NCBI RefSeq assembly: GCF_002556545.1
Contig: NZ_CP022685.1
Span: 8,100,001 to 8,164,000 of the forward strand
Source: Streptomyces formicae
Lineage (GTDB): Bacteria; Actinomycetota; Actinomycetes; Streptomycetales; Streptomycetaceae
DNA length: 64,000 nucleotides
Reading direction: 5' to 3'
In this document: piece by piece, positions 1 to 8,070 of the stretch
How positions within the stretch are numbered: the first letter of the stretch is position 1
Layout: the number at the start of each line of letters is the position of its first letter
Program-made: the position numbers and the translations under genes
The notes under the pieces: model-generated
Seen by the model: the letters and a program-made list of their open reading frames with translations, nothing else
Databases searched by the model: none
Told to the model about the DNA's origin: nothing

Positions 1-915
1 ACGAACAACGGCGGCGTCTACATCGAGCGCGGCGCGACCTTCTACACCTACCAGCGCCGGGTCCCGCAGGACTCCTCGCTCACCCTCGAAGAGCTCTTCC
101 GGCACGAGTACACGCACTACCTCAACGGCCGCTGGGCGGTGCCCGGTTCGTTCGGCGAGGGGCCCTGGTACCAGGGTGACAGGACCACCGCGATGGACGA
201 GGGCACCGCCGAGTTCTTCGACGGCGCCACCCGTGACGACGGCATCAAGGTCCGCAAGTCGCTGGTCAAGGGCATCATGGCGGACACCGCCAACGGCGGT
301 CCCCGGATGAGCGTGAATCAGCTCCTGCACGCCACCTACGCGGGGGACGGCTTCCGCTTCTACAACTACGCGGGCACGTTCTTCGAGTTCCTGTGGAGCG
401 AACGCCCCACGCTGCTCAAGGAGATGTACGGATACCTGCGCGCCGACAACCCGTCCGGCTTCGACGCCTGGCGCGACCGGCTCGGCAAGGACGCGGGGCT
501 GCAGCGCGCGTACGACGCCTTCCTCGACGCGCAGATCGCCCGGGTCGACGACCTGTTCGTGCCCGACACGAAGTACGTGCCGCTGGGCGAGTTGCGCGAC
601 ACCACGGCCGACCAGGTGCGCGCCTCCTTCACCGCGACGACCAGCAGCACGCCCGACTGCGCGTCGAACGGGGCGCCGGAGCGGCCGCGGTACACCTGCA
701 CCGGACGGATCACCGCGAACCTCGGTGCCGCGGGCGACCCCGACGCCGTCTTCAAGGACATGTCCGAGACGGTGGACTACTTCCTGCTGGAGCGGGCCGC
801 GGCCGGTGACAACAATCTCGCCGACATGAACTGCTCGTTCGGCCCGGTGGACATCTGGTCCAACGGTCGTGCGGGTACGTCGAACTACACCTGCGAGGGC
901 CCGCTGAAGGGCTGA
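1..915 (+). CDS. Secreted collagenase, peptidase family M9 (C-terminal part; start lies left of the window)
   Basis: The reading frame is open from base 1, so the gene begins outside the window. Bases 103-117 encode HEYTH, the HExxH zinc-protease motif (two His ligands and the catalytic Glu), followed by YLNGR as in M9 collagenases. About 30 residues later DEGTAEFF supplies a Glu in the position expected for the third zinc ligand. The end carries Cys-containing segments (DCASNG, YTCTGR, MNCSFG, YTCEG) that could form disulphides in an exported protein. Family knowledge: Streptomyces M9 enzymes are secreted and degrade collagen or gelatin. The signal peptide and N-terminal activator domain are not visible. 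No gene lies between its stop and the terminator at 1077. Confidence 0.88.
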   Translation, partial: TNNGGVYIERGATFYTYQRRVPQDSSLTLEELFRHEYTHYLNGRWAVPGSFGEGPWYQGDRTTAMDEGTAEFFDGATRDDGIKVRKSLVKGIMADTANGGPRMSVNQLLHATYAGDGFRFYNYAGTFFEFLWSERPTLLKEMYGYLRADNPSGFDAWRDRLGKDAGLQRAYDAFLDAQIARVDDLFVPDTKYVPLGELRDTTADQVRASFTATTSSTPDCASNGAPERPRYTCTGRITANLGAAGDPDAVFKDMSETVDYFLLERAAAGDNNLADMNCSFGPVDIWSNGRAGTSNYTCEGPLKG

Positions 916-1076
916 GCGCGCTCGGCCTCGGTCTCCGGGGGCGTCATGCCCGCGGCGGCCGGGGTCGCGTCGTACACGACCCCCGTGACCCCCGTGACCG
1001 CCGCGCCGATCGCGACGCCGCGAACACCACGGCCGCCATCCCCGCCACGCTGTCCACCAGCGTTGCGGGAGCTGCT

Positions 1077-1112
1077 GCTTCCGACGCGCTGAGGGGGTCT
1101 CGCGTCGGAAGC
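1077..1112 (-). terminator. Perfect 12-bp inverted repeat, probable terminator of the GH3 gene
   Basis: GCTTCCGACGCG (1077-1088) and its exact reverse complement (1101-1112) flank a 12-nt loop, 14 nt beyond the minus-strand GH3 stop. A second short hairpin (CGGGGG/CCCCCG, 1121-1137) encloses the stop codon itself. There is no U-run, which is normal for Streptomyces. It may also stop transcripts from the convergent collagenase gene. Confidence 0.6.
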
Positions 1113-1126
1113 GGCAGGGGCGGGGG

Positions 1127-2647
1127 TCAGGCCCCCGCGCCCGCCAACAGCTCCGCCGCCGCGATCCCCGACACCCGCGTCGCGCCGTGCGTGATCAGGT
1201 GGGCGGCGCCCAGTGCGTCGCCCGCGGGGACGCCCATTTCGACGACCAGGGCGTCGGGGCGGCTGCGCAGGAGGCGGGTGAGGGTGTCGGTCATCCAGCG
1301 GTGGCGGGCCGCGTCCCTGACCACGACCACCAGGTCGCGGCCGGTCGCGGGGGTCAGGGCCGCGTCGGTCAGGACGTCGGTGGTGTGGGTGAGTTCGGGT
1401 TCGGTCAGGCGTACGGACGTGGTGCCGGGGCGCAGGTCGCGCAGCGGGTCGGCGACGCCCCACGGGGTGTGGCCGTCCACCGCGAGGTTCATCGTGGGGG
1501 ACAGCTCCACCACGTGCGGGGCGCCCGTGAGCGGGAGCGTCACCGGGGCCGTGCCCGGGCGGTGCCGGACGCGGACCGCGCGGCGGGCCGCGACCAGGCC
1601 GATGTCGGAGCGTTCCATGGCGCGTGCCACCGCCCGTGAGCGCTCGCCGGACCAGCGCGCGAACTCCGTGACGCGTCCGCTCGCCTCGACCAGGCGTTCC
1701 TCGGGGAGCGTGCCGTTCAGGACGGCCTTGACCAGGGCCGTGGAGAGCAGGTCGACCGTGGCCTCCTCGGCGCTCTCGCCGCCCACGCAGACCGCGTCCA
1801 CGCCACCGGCGACCGCCTTGACCGTCGCCCCGTCGATGCCGTAGCGGTCGGTGACGGCGCCCATCTCGATGCCGTCCGTGACCAGGAGGCCCTGGAAGTC
1901 GAGGTCGCCCCGCAGGAGTTCCACCAGGATGCGGTGGCTGAGCGTCGCGGGCAGGTCGGGGTCGTAGGCGGGGGCGACCAGGTGCGCGGTCATCACCGCG
2001 CGGACGCCCGCCTCCATCGCCGCGATGAACGGCGGCAGCGCGGTGAGCGCGATCTCCTCGGCGGAACCGGTGACCTGGGGCAGCCCGTAGTGCGAGTCGA
2101 CGACCGTGTCGCCGTGGCCGGGGAAGTGCTTGGCGCAGGCGGCGACGCCCGCCTCCTGAAGGCCCCGGATCCAGGCGGCCGTGTGGCGCGACACGAGGTC
2201 GGTGCGGGCGCCGAAGGACCGGACGCCGATCACGGGGTTGAGCGGGTTGGAGTTGACGTCGGCGCTGGGCGCGAAGTTGAGGGAGACGCCCGCGGCGTGC
2301 AGATCGCGGCCGATGTCGTGGGCGACCCGCTCGGTGAGGTCGATGTCGTCGACGGCGCCGAGGGCGAGGTTGCCGGGCCGCGACGAGCCGGTCCACGCCT
2401 CCAGGCGGGTCACGTCGCCCGCCTCCTCGTCGATGCCGACGATCAGGTCGGGGTTCTCGGCGCGCAGCGACGCGGTGAGCGCCGCCACCTGTTCGGGCGT
2501 CTCGATGTTGCGCGCGAACAGGACAACGGAGCCGAGGCCCTCGGCGATCCTGCGGCGCAGCCAGTCGGGGGCGGTGGTGCCCTCGAACCCGGGCTGCAGC
2601 ACGGAGTTGGCGAGCCGCTCCAGAGTCGGGTCACTGCTCGATGCCAT
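1127..2647 (-). CDS. Glycoside hydrolase family 3, NagZ-like beta-N-acetylglucosaminidase
   Basis: 506 aa. KHFPGHGDTVVDSH (residues 173-186) is the signature of the NagZ-type GH3 branch, whose His serves as acid/base. VTDGIEMGA (256-264) holds the presumed nucleophile Asp258. The start is the ATG at 2647, because GGAGG lies 7 nt upstream; the frame stays open further upstream without a better site. There is no signal peptide, so a cytosolic role in releasing GlcNAc from chito-oligosaccharides or muropeptides is likely. The C-terminal ~150 residues follow the NagZ-like barrel and resemble the alpha/beta domain of larger GH3 enzymes. A DasR-like palindrome lies 74 bp upstream, which would fit GlcNAc-responsive control. 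Substrate is inferred from the motif, not proven. Confidence 0.88.
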   Translation of the reverse strand: MASSSDPTLERLANSVLQPGFEGTTAPDWLRRRIAEGLGSVVLFARNIETPEQVAALTASLRAENPDLIVGIDEEAGDVTRLEAWTGSSRPGNLALGAVDDIDLTERVAHDIGRDLHAAGVSLNFAPSADVNSNPLNPVIGVRSFGARTDLVSRHTAAWIRGLQEAGVAACAKHFPGHGDTVVDSHYGLPQVTGSAEEIALTALPPFIAAMEAGVRAVMTAHLVAPAYDPDLPATLSHRILVELLRGDLDFQGLLVTDGIEMGAVTDRYGIDGATVKAVAGGVDAVCVGGESAEEATVDLLSTALVKAVLNGTLPEERLVEASGRVTEFARWSGERSRAVARAMERSDIGLVAARRAVRVRHRPGTAPVTLPLTGAPHVVELSPTMNLAVDGHTPWGVADPLRDLRPGTTSVRLTEPELTHTTDVLTDAALTPATGRDLVVVVRDAARHRWMTDTLTRLLRSRPDALVVEMGVPAGDALGAAHLITHGATRVSGIAAAELLAGAGA

Positions 2648-2720
2648 GGCGCGACCTCCGAGGATGCGGGTGGTGGTGCGTGGGTTCGTGTTCTTGCCGC
2701 GTGGTTCCTGTGACTCCTGC

Positions 2721-2740
2721 TGATTGGTCCAGGCCAATCA
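2721..2740. promoter_or_regulatory. DasR-type operator (dre-like) between the GH3 and MDR genes
   Basis: TGATTGGTCCAGGCCAATCA has perfect 7-bp arms (TGATTGG/CCAATCA). The core TGGTCCAGGCCA matches the published dre core TGGTCTAGACCA at 10 of 12 positions. It sits 74 bp before the GH3 start and 163 bp before the divergent MDR start, so one site could serve both. DasR is the GntR-family repressor of GlcNAc metabolism in Streptomyces; binding here is inference. Confidence 0.6.
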
Positions 2741-2846
2741 GATAGTGGATATTCGCCCGTGCCAAACACGGCTGTCAAGAAGCCCGAACCGGTCGAGACG
2801 GGCGAATTCAACATCATCTGGGGGGACTTGGGGAATCCTTGGGACG

Positions 2847-2890
2847 CATACGGATCCACCGCCACCGACATACGGATCCACCGCCATCGA
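2847..2890. repeat. Tandem 22-bp duplication directly upstream of the MDR dehydrogenase gene
   Basis: Two adjacent 22-bp copies (2847-2868 and 2869-2890) beginning CATACGGATCCACCGCC differ at one base. They end 12 bp before the ATG and therefore form the 5' leader of the MDR gene, just ahead of its GGGGAGAGGG ribosome site. Purpose unknown; possibly a recent slippage duplication or a doubled binding site. Confidence 0.75.
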
Positions 2891-2902
2891 GGGGAGAGGG
2901 TC

Positions 2903-3904
2903 ATGCGCAGGTACGAACTGGTGGGGCGGCGCGACATCAGACCGGTCGCCGACGCCCCCGTGCCGACACCGGGGCCGCTCGAAGTGCTCGTCAGGGTGCG
3001 GGCCTGCACCGTCTGCAACCGCAGCGATCTGGCCTACTTCCACTACTACGGACTGCGCGCGCACGCCTCCCAGGGGTGTTTCGGCCACGAGATCGCCGGG
3101 GAGGTCGAGGCGATCGGCGAGGGCGTGCGCCGGGTGGTCCCCGGCCAGCGCGTCTTCGTCCGTACCCCGCTCACCACCGGGTACGCCGAATTCGCCCTGG
3201 CCCGCGAGATAGCCGTCGGCGCCCTGCCCGACTCCGTGCCCTTCGAGCAGGGTGCGATCCTCCAGCTCCTGCCGCTGGCCGTGCACGCCACGCGCGGCGT
3301 CCGGCTCGGCGACCGCGTCGCGATCGTCGGGCAGGGGCCCGTCGGGCAGATGGCGCTGCGGATCGCGGTCCTTCGCGGCGCGGCCGAGGTCGTCGCCGTC
3401 GACCTCGACGACTGGCGCCTGGCGCGCTCGACGCGGGCGGGCGCCGACGCCGTGCACCGCGTGGACGGCAGCGCCGAGCAACTCGCTTCGGTCGGCAACG
3501 ACTTCGACGTTGCCGTGGACGCCGTGGGCACGCCCACCACGGTCAACGCCTGTGTCGCTCTGGTCCGCCAGAACGGCCTCGTCGTCCTCCTCGGCACGCA
3601 CCACGTCGACACCCACGTCACCCTCGATCTGGTCACCTGGGAGCGCAAGGGGCTGCGGGTGCACAGCTCCGCGGAGCCCCTGGACACCGCGCGCGCCGAG
3701 GCGCTCGCGGTCGCCGAGCGGATCGCCCACCGCCGCCCCGAGGTCCTGCGGCTGCCCGAGCTGCTCACCCACACCTACCCCCTGGACGACCTGCCGAAGG
3801 CCATGGAGCAGCTCTCCGCGAGCCGCGCGCTGTACCCGGACGCCGAGCGCGCGCCGTACGAGGGGCCGCCGCCCGAGACGCTGAAGGTGGCGATCGTCCC
3901 GTGA
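2903..3904 (+). CDS. Medium-chain zinc-type dehydrogenase (MDR, GroES-like plus Rossmann)
   Basis: 333 aa. N-terminal GroES-like half carries the catalytic-zinc region (RACTVCNRSDL and GHEIAGEV). The C-terminal Rossmann half carries VAIVGQGPVGQMALRIA and an acidic NAD-binding residue in VDLDD. The four-Cys structural-zinc loop of classical alcohol dehydrogenases is not evident. The ATG at 2903 is chosen because a GA-rich ribosome site precedes it; an in-frame ATG at 2759 would add 48 residues translated from the operator/repeat region. The Gfo/Idh gene follows after 13 nt, so the two are probably co-transcribed. Likely a sugar or polyol oxidoreductase in the neighbouring cluster; substrate unknown. 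Confidence 0.85.
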   Translation: MRRYELVGRRDIRPVADAPVPTPGPLEVLVRVRACTVCNRSDLAYFHYYGLRAHASQGCFGHEIAGEVEAIGEGVRRVVPGQRVFVRTPLTTGYAEFALAREIAVGALPDSVPFEQGAILQLLPLAVHATRGVRLGDRVAIVGQGPVGQMALRIAVLRGAAEVVAVDLDDWRLARSTRAGADAVHRVDGSAEQLASVGNDFDVAVDAVGTPTTVNACVALVRQNGLVVLLGTHHVDTHVTLDLVTWERKGLRVHSSAEPLDTARAEALAVAERIAHRRPEVLRLPELLTHTYPLDDLPKAMEQLSASRALYPDAERAPYEGPPPETLKVAIVP

Positions 3905-3917
3905 CCACGCCGACCGC

Positions 3918-4871
3918 GTGAGATGGGGCATCGCCGGATACGGCGACATCGTGACCCGCCGCGTGCTGCCCGCGCTGCGGGCGCTCGGCGAGGAGCCCGT
4001 GGCGCTGTGGGGCCGCGACGCCCGGCGCGCGGCCCAGGTCGCCGAGCGGAACGCCGTCGGGGCCTCCGGCAGCGACCAGGAGATCCTGCTCCGCGGCGTG
4101 GACGCCGTGTACGTGGCCACCCCCGTCGTACGCCATGTACCGCTCGCCCGCGCCGTGTTGGCCGCGGGGCTGCCCGTCCTCGTCGAGAAACCGCTCGCCG
4201 GTGCGCTCGGCACGGGTGCCGCGCTCGACGCGGCGGGGCGTTGCGCCGGTGTCGCGTACTACCGCAGGCTCGCGCCCGCCGTGCGGCGGCTGCGCGAGGA
4301 GCTGCGCGACTGGGTGCCCGAGCGGGTGGAGGTCCGTTTCCGGTGCGCGTTCGCGCCGGGGCCGGACGATCCGATGCGCTGGCGCACCGACCCGGCCGTC
4401 TCGGGCGGGGGAGTCCTCGCGGACGCCGGAAGCCACCGGATCGACCTGCTGCTCCATCTCTTCGGGCGGCCCCGCGAGGTGGCGGCCGCGCTCGGCCGCC
4501 GCTTCCCGGGCGGTGCGGAGCGGCGGGCCGAGCTCGGCCTGCGCTGGCGCTCGGGCCTGTGCGCGCACCTGGTGGCGGAGTGGTCCGACGAACCACCGGT
4601 GGACCGCTTCGAGCTCAGCGGAGGGGGACGCACCGTGACGCTCGACCCGCTCGACTCGGGGCGGGTCGAGGGCCTCGGCGCGGTGCCCCTGTCGTTGCCG
4701 CCCGCGGCCAATCCGCACCAGCCGCTGCTCGCCGACTTCGTGCGGGCCGTCACGTCGGGCGGGGTGCCCGTGTGCCCGGTGGCCGAGGCCCGGCTGGTCG
4801 ACGACGTGCTCGTGGCCGCCGGGCGCTCGGCCGCCGCGGGCGGGTGCCCCGTACGGCCCTGGAACGACTGA
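3918..4871 (+). CDS. Gfo/Idh/MocA-family NAD(P)-dependent oxidoreductase
   Basis: 317 aa, GTG start 13 nt after the MDR stop. WGIAGYGDIVTRRVLPAL is the N-terminal Rossmann fingerprint, and VEKPLAG matches the family EKP motif whose Lys acts in catalysis. DAGSHRIDLLLHLFGR corresponds to the GxxxHxxD catalytic segment. Family members oxidise or reduce sugars and cyclitols, and many work beside DegT aminotransferases in aminosugar or aminocyclitol pathways. A DegT domain is encoded in the convergent operon, so a shared pathway is plausible. It ends 23 bp before the stop of the PhyH gene on the other strand. Confidence 0.87.
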   Translation: MRWGIAGYGDIVTRRVLPALRALGEEPVALWGRDARRAAQVAERNAVGASGSDQEILLRGVDAVYVATPVVRHVPLARAVLAAGLPVLVEKPLAGALGTGAALDAAGRCAGVAYYRRLAPAVRRLREELRDWVPERVEVRFRCAFAPGPDDPMRWRTDPAVSGGGVLADAGSHRIDLLLHLFGRPREVAAALGRRFPGGAERRAELGLRWRSGLCAHLVAEWSDEPPVDRFELSGGGRTVTLDPLDSGRVEGLGAVPLSLPPAANPHQPLLADFVRAVTSGGVPVCPVAEARLVDDVLVAAGRSAAAGGCPVRPWND

Positions 4872-4894
4872 ACAAGCCATCAGGGGGCGGGTGT

Positions 4895-5755
4895 TCAGGC
4901 CCCGTCGTCCGCCGACCACGGCTTGAGCCAGCGCGGGTCGGGAGTGTCGTCGGAGCGGACGAACCGGGTGTCGACGGAGAGGCGCATCGCGTCCGTCGTG
5001 GTGTCGAGGGACGCGTGGATGATGCGCGGCAGATGCACCATCACATCGCCCGCGGCGAAGTCGGCGCACAGCCAGCGGCGGCCGAGCGTGCGGGCGGTCA
5101 GCTCCAGGTCGTGGCAGATCTGGCGGCGGTCGTCGGGGCGGTCCGTGGTGTCGCGCAGCGGCGCGTACTCCTCGGGCGGCAGGCGGTGGGAGCCCTCCAG
5201 GTAGACGAGACCCCCGGTGGGCGGCGGGCAGTCGCCGACCGGGGTCCACAGCGTGACGACCCGTGGCGAGCCCTCGTCCATGTAGTCCAGGTCGACGTGG
5301 GCGCGCGAGGCGCGCCGGGCGCCGCGGTGGAAGTGGCGCAGGATGCGGCGCGGCAGCATCTCCGCCTTGAAGTCCAGGAGCTGTGCGGCGAGTTCGCCGA
5401 GCACGGGATTGCCGACGAACCGGTCGAAGGGCGCCGAGCGCACGAAGTCGTACGCGGGATGGCCCGCCACGCCGTACTCGGGGAGGTCCTTCGGGGTGCG
5501 GCCGGAATACACCCCTTCCTCGGGGGTGGTGCCCGGCGCGAGGAAGCCCGGCGGAAAGAGGGAGAAGTACCGGGCGCGCAGTCCAAGCACCTCCGCGCGG
5601 TCCAGGAACCCGGGCAGAAACAGATACCCGTCGGCGTGCAGCCGCTCGCGCAGGGCGACCGGGTCCCTCGGCGGGAGCAGGTCCGCGCTGGAGCGCAGCG
5701 GCCCGAAGAGTTCCGGGGTGAAGGGTATGGGTACGCCGTTCGACGACAAGTCCAC
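4895..5755 (-). CDS. Phytanoyl-CoA dioxygenase (PhyH)-family Fe(II)/2-oxoglutarate oxygenase
   Basis: 286 aa. HVDLD in the middle gives the HxD iron-binding pair, and IIHASLD near the C terminus supplies the distal His; nearby Arg residues (RLSVDTRF) can bind 2-oxoglutarate. The double-stranded beta-helix order matches PhyH enzymes that hydroxylate or desaturate small molecules. GTG start at 5755 with AAGGA upstream. It is the last gene of the minus-strand operon, 33 bp after the LuxE-like gene, so it probably oxidises the cluster product. Substrate unknown. Confidence 0.83.
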   Translation of the reverse strand: MDLSSNGVPIPFTPELFGPLRSSADLLPPRDPVALRERLHADGYLFLPGFLDRAEVLGLRARYFSLFPPGFLAPGTTPEEGVYSGRTPKDLPEYGVAGHPAYDFVRSAPFDRFVGNPVLGELAAQLLDFKAEMLPRRILRHFHRGARRASRAHVDLDYMDEGSPRVVTLWTPVGDCPPPTGGLVYLEGSHRLPPEEYAPLRDTTDRPDDRRQICHDLELTARTLGRRWLCADFAAGDVMVHLPRIIHASLDTTTDAMRLSVDTRFVRSDDTPDPRWLKPWSADDGA

Positions 5756-5788
5756 GATGCATCCTTCGAAGCTGGGGAACCCGACGCG

Positions 5789-6907
5789 TCAATAGACGCC
5801 TTCCACCGCCTCCTGCGCGCCCGCCGTGTCCTCCTGGAAGGGCCGCACGGCGGCCACTCCGTCCCAGGGGAACCACGGATGCGGACCCGTCCTGATCGCG
5901 CTGTCCCGCTCCAGGAGATTGGGCAGGAAGAGGTCCTCGAGCAGCGTGGTGGCCCGTACACGGCCCCGCTCCCCGACGGCCACCTCGCGCCACGGGTCCA
6001 GGGGGTCGACCACCTTGAGGACCGCGAAGGGCGGCGGCAAGTGATAGGAGTGCCCGGTGCCGCCCGGCGGTTCGGGCGCGCCGGGCACCGCGTCGGCCTG
6101 GAGGGCGTGGCCGACCAGCGTGTTGCCGTACGTGTCGATCCACTGCACGCCCACCAGGTGCTCCTCGCGCAGGAACTCCGCCTCCGCGGCGGTGCACGAG
6201 GTGCCGCCCGTGCACACGGCACGGATGCCGTACGTGTGCAGGGGGCGCGGCAGCCGCATGGCGAGCTCCAGGAGCAGGCGCGATGTGGTGAAGAGCAGCG
6301 AGGGCCGCTCGGCGGCGAGCAGGGCGAGGGTCTGGTCGATGAGGTGCGCGGTGTACGCGTCGGCCTCGCCGCCCGCGCGCAGTGCGGCCTTCACCCAGCG
6401 CGGGTCGAAGTCGATGGCGTGCACGGCGCCGCGCCAGCTGTCGGCGAGCCCCTCCACGAAGTGCCCGTAGGCGTGCGGGCCGCTCGGCGTCATCGCGAGC
6501 ACGTCGCCGCCCGCCACGCCGCGCGCCTCCAGGACCGTGCGGTAGATCTCCACGTCGTACGCGAGGCGCGTGACGTTGACGATCCGGCAGGGCGTCCCGG
6601 TGGTGCCGCCGGTCTCGAAGACCCGGAAGGGGCGGTCCGCGTAGCCGCGCGGGCGCAGGTCCCGGGCGCTCGCCGCGCGCAGCTCGTCCTTGTCGAAGAG
6701 GCCGAACAGGTCGAGCGCGGCGAAGCCGTTGACGTCCTCGACGGGGTCGAAGCCGAGCCGCTCCCTGCGCGCCACCCAGAAGGGGCTGCCGGTGGCCGGG
6801 TCGAAGTGCCAGCGCATCATGCGGCGCGTCCACGCGTCGAGGTCCACGGCGAGCTCGGGCACTCGTTCGCGCAGGGTGTCGTGCAGAGTGCCGAACGCGG
6901 TCGTCAT
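5789..6907 (-). CDS. LuxE/PaaK-like acyl-activating enzyme (acyl-protein synthetase type)
   Basis: 372 aa. FETGGTTGTPCRI is the Ser/Thr/Gly-rich phosphate loop of adenylate-forming enzymes. AVCTGGTSCTAAEAEFL and the later WIDTYGNT segment follow the phenylacetate-CoA-ligase/LuxE pattern. The ATG at 6907 overlaps the stop of the LuxC-like gene (ATGA). In lux systems LuxE activates a fatty acid as acyl-AMP and passes it to LuxC for reduction to the aldehyde. The same enzyme pair encoded side by side here suggests activation and reduction of a carboxylic acid. Whether the acceptor is an enzyme Cys, a carrier protein or CoA cannot be told. Confidence 0.78.
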   Translation of the reverse strand: MTTAFGTLHDTLRERVPELAVDLDAWTRRMMRWHFDPATGSPFWVARRERLGFDPVEDVNGFAALDLFGLFDKDELRAASARDLRPRGYADRPFRVFETGGTTGTPCRIVNVTRLAYDVEIYRTVLEARGVAGGDVLAMTPSGPHAYGHFVEGLADSWRGAVHAIDFDPRWVKAALRAGGEADAYTAHLIDQTLALLAAERPSLLFTTSRLLLELAMRLPRPLHTYGIRAVCTGGTSCTAAEAEFLREEHLVGVQWIDTYGNTLVGHALQADAVPGAPEPPGGTGHSYHLPPPFAVLKVVDPLDPWREVAVGERGRVRATTLLEDLFLPNLLERDSAIRTGPHPWFPWDGVAAVRPFQEDTAGAQEAVEGVY

Positions 6908-8070
6908 GCGGAACCTCGCTTCGCGGGGCGGTACACGAAAAGGGACTCGGCGGTGATGGCCGCCACCGCGGCGGGCTCGGCGCTGAGCACGGCGGCGAAG
7001 GGGAAGGGCACCTCGTGGCCGATCAGGGGATGCGGATCGGGCGCGGCGAAGTGGCCTTCGAGCAGGGCCAGTTGTGGCAGGACGAGGGAGTCGGTCGCTT
7101 CGCGTCGGGTGAGCAGGCGGTCGGCGGGGCGCAGCCGGTCGCGTACGGATCGTGCGGCGCTCCGCGCGGCCCCCGGCTCCCGGAAGGCGGCCAGCGGCCA
7201 CGCCCCGTCCGGCGGGAGCGCGTCGAGGGCGGCGGCCAGCGCGAGCGCCAGGGACCGTGCCGCTTCGGGGCCCGTGCACAGGATGGTGCGTACGTTGCTG
7301 CAGAACCGCCCCGAGTCCGCCGCGACCAGCGGCAGCAGCCACTCCACGGCGTCGTCGGTCGACATGTCGGACGGCACGAGCGCGCAGCCCCTGCCGGGCC
7401 CGTGCAGGGTGAGCGAGGGCGCGTCGCGGACCGCGGCGGCCAGCCCGGCGCCGCCGTAGACGACGTGCCGGTCGGTGAGCCTCAACAGGCCGTGCAGCGC
7501 CCGTTGTTCGGCCGGGTACAGGCCGATGCGGGCCGGGGGCCAGCCCGCCGCGAGCAGGGCGGCGACGAGCCGGGCGGCGGACAGCGGCTCGCGTCGGCTC
7601 GGGCGCACCCACACGCCCGCCGAACGCTCGGCCTCGTCGCACACGGACACCAGGCAGGTGAACGTGTTGCCCGGCAGCGCGACCAGGGCCAACCGCTCGT
7701 CGGGCTCGGGGGCTTCGCCCCTCTTGAGGACGTCCGTGCGGAGCATCTCGCACCACCGGTCGACCAGCGGCCCCGGCAGCCCCGCGCTCTCCTGGAGCGC
7801 GGCGCGGAAGTCCCCGGCGCTCTGTTCGCCGACGCCGCCCACGGTGAGGGTGGCTCGGTCGAACAACTCCAGCGCGGTGAGCAGCAGTTCACGCCGTCCG
7901 GTGAGGGGCGGAAGGGAAGGCCGGGTGCCGTCCCACCACCGCCGGTCCGCATGGGCGACGATCTCCGGGACCAGCGCGAGCCGTGCGCCGCTCGCGCCGG
8001 GCAGTTCCACGGTGTCCAACGACGTCCGCCACTCACCCCTGCGGAACGCCAGGACCTGATGGCCCGTCAC
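6904..8070 (-). CDS. LuxC-like acyl-CoA/acyl-enzyme reductase
   Basis: 388 aa, aldehyde-dehydrogenase superfamily, LuxC branch. GRFCSNVRTI places the probable nucleophile Cys at residue 257. VALPGNTFTC and the downstream VYGGAGLAAAV region fit the nucleotide-binding half. GTG start at 8070 overlaps the stop of the hydrolase-aminotransferase gene (GTGA) and its own stop overlaps the LuxE-like ATG, so the three are translationally coupled. Expected reaction: NADPH reduction of an activated acyl group to an aldehyde, a natural substrate for the upstream-encoded aminotransferase. Confidence 0.8.
   Translation of the reverse strand: MTGHQVLAFRRGEWRTSLDTVELPGASGARLALVPEIVAHADRRWWDGTRPSLPPLTGRRELLLTALELFDRATLTVGGVGEQSAGDFRAALQESAGLPGPLVDRWCEMLRTDVLKRGEAPEPDERLALVALPGNTFTCLVSVCDEAERSAGVWVRPSRREPLSAARLVAALLAAGWPPARIGLYPAEQRALHGLLRLTDRHVVYGGAGLAAAVRDAPSLTLHGPGRGCALVPSDMSTDDAVEWLLPLVAADSGRFCSNVRTILCTGPEAARSLALALAAALDALPPDGAWPLAAFREPGAARSAARSVRDRLRPADRLLTRREATDSLVLPQLALLEGHFAAPDPHPLIGHEVPFPFAAVLSAEPAAVAAITAESLFVYRPAKRGSA

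Noticed and set aside
916..1076. Minus-strand fragment with membrane-like wording (TLVDSVAGMAAVVFAA, then VAIGAAVTGVTGVVYDA in another frame) after the collagenase gene
   Set aside because: It would need a frameshift, has no start or ribosome site, and is too short to assign; perhaps a decayed gene, but not supportable.
885..2396. Long Arg/Gly/Pro-rich open frame antisense or out of frame to the GH3 gene
   Set aside because: Typical high-GC shadow frame: composition dominated by R/G/P/A, no motifs, and it lies over a well-supported gene. The same applies to the many other very long Arg-rich frames in the window.
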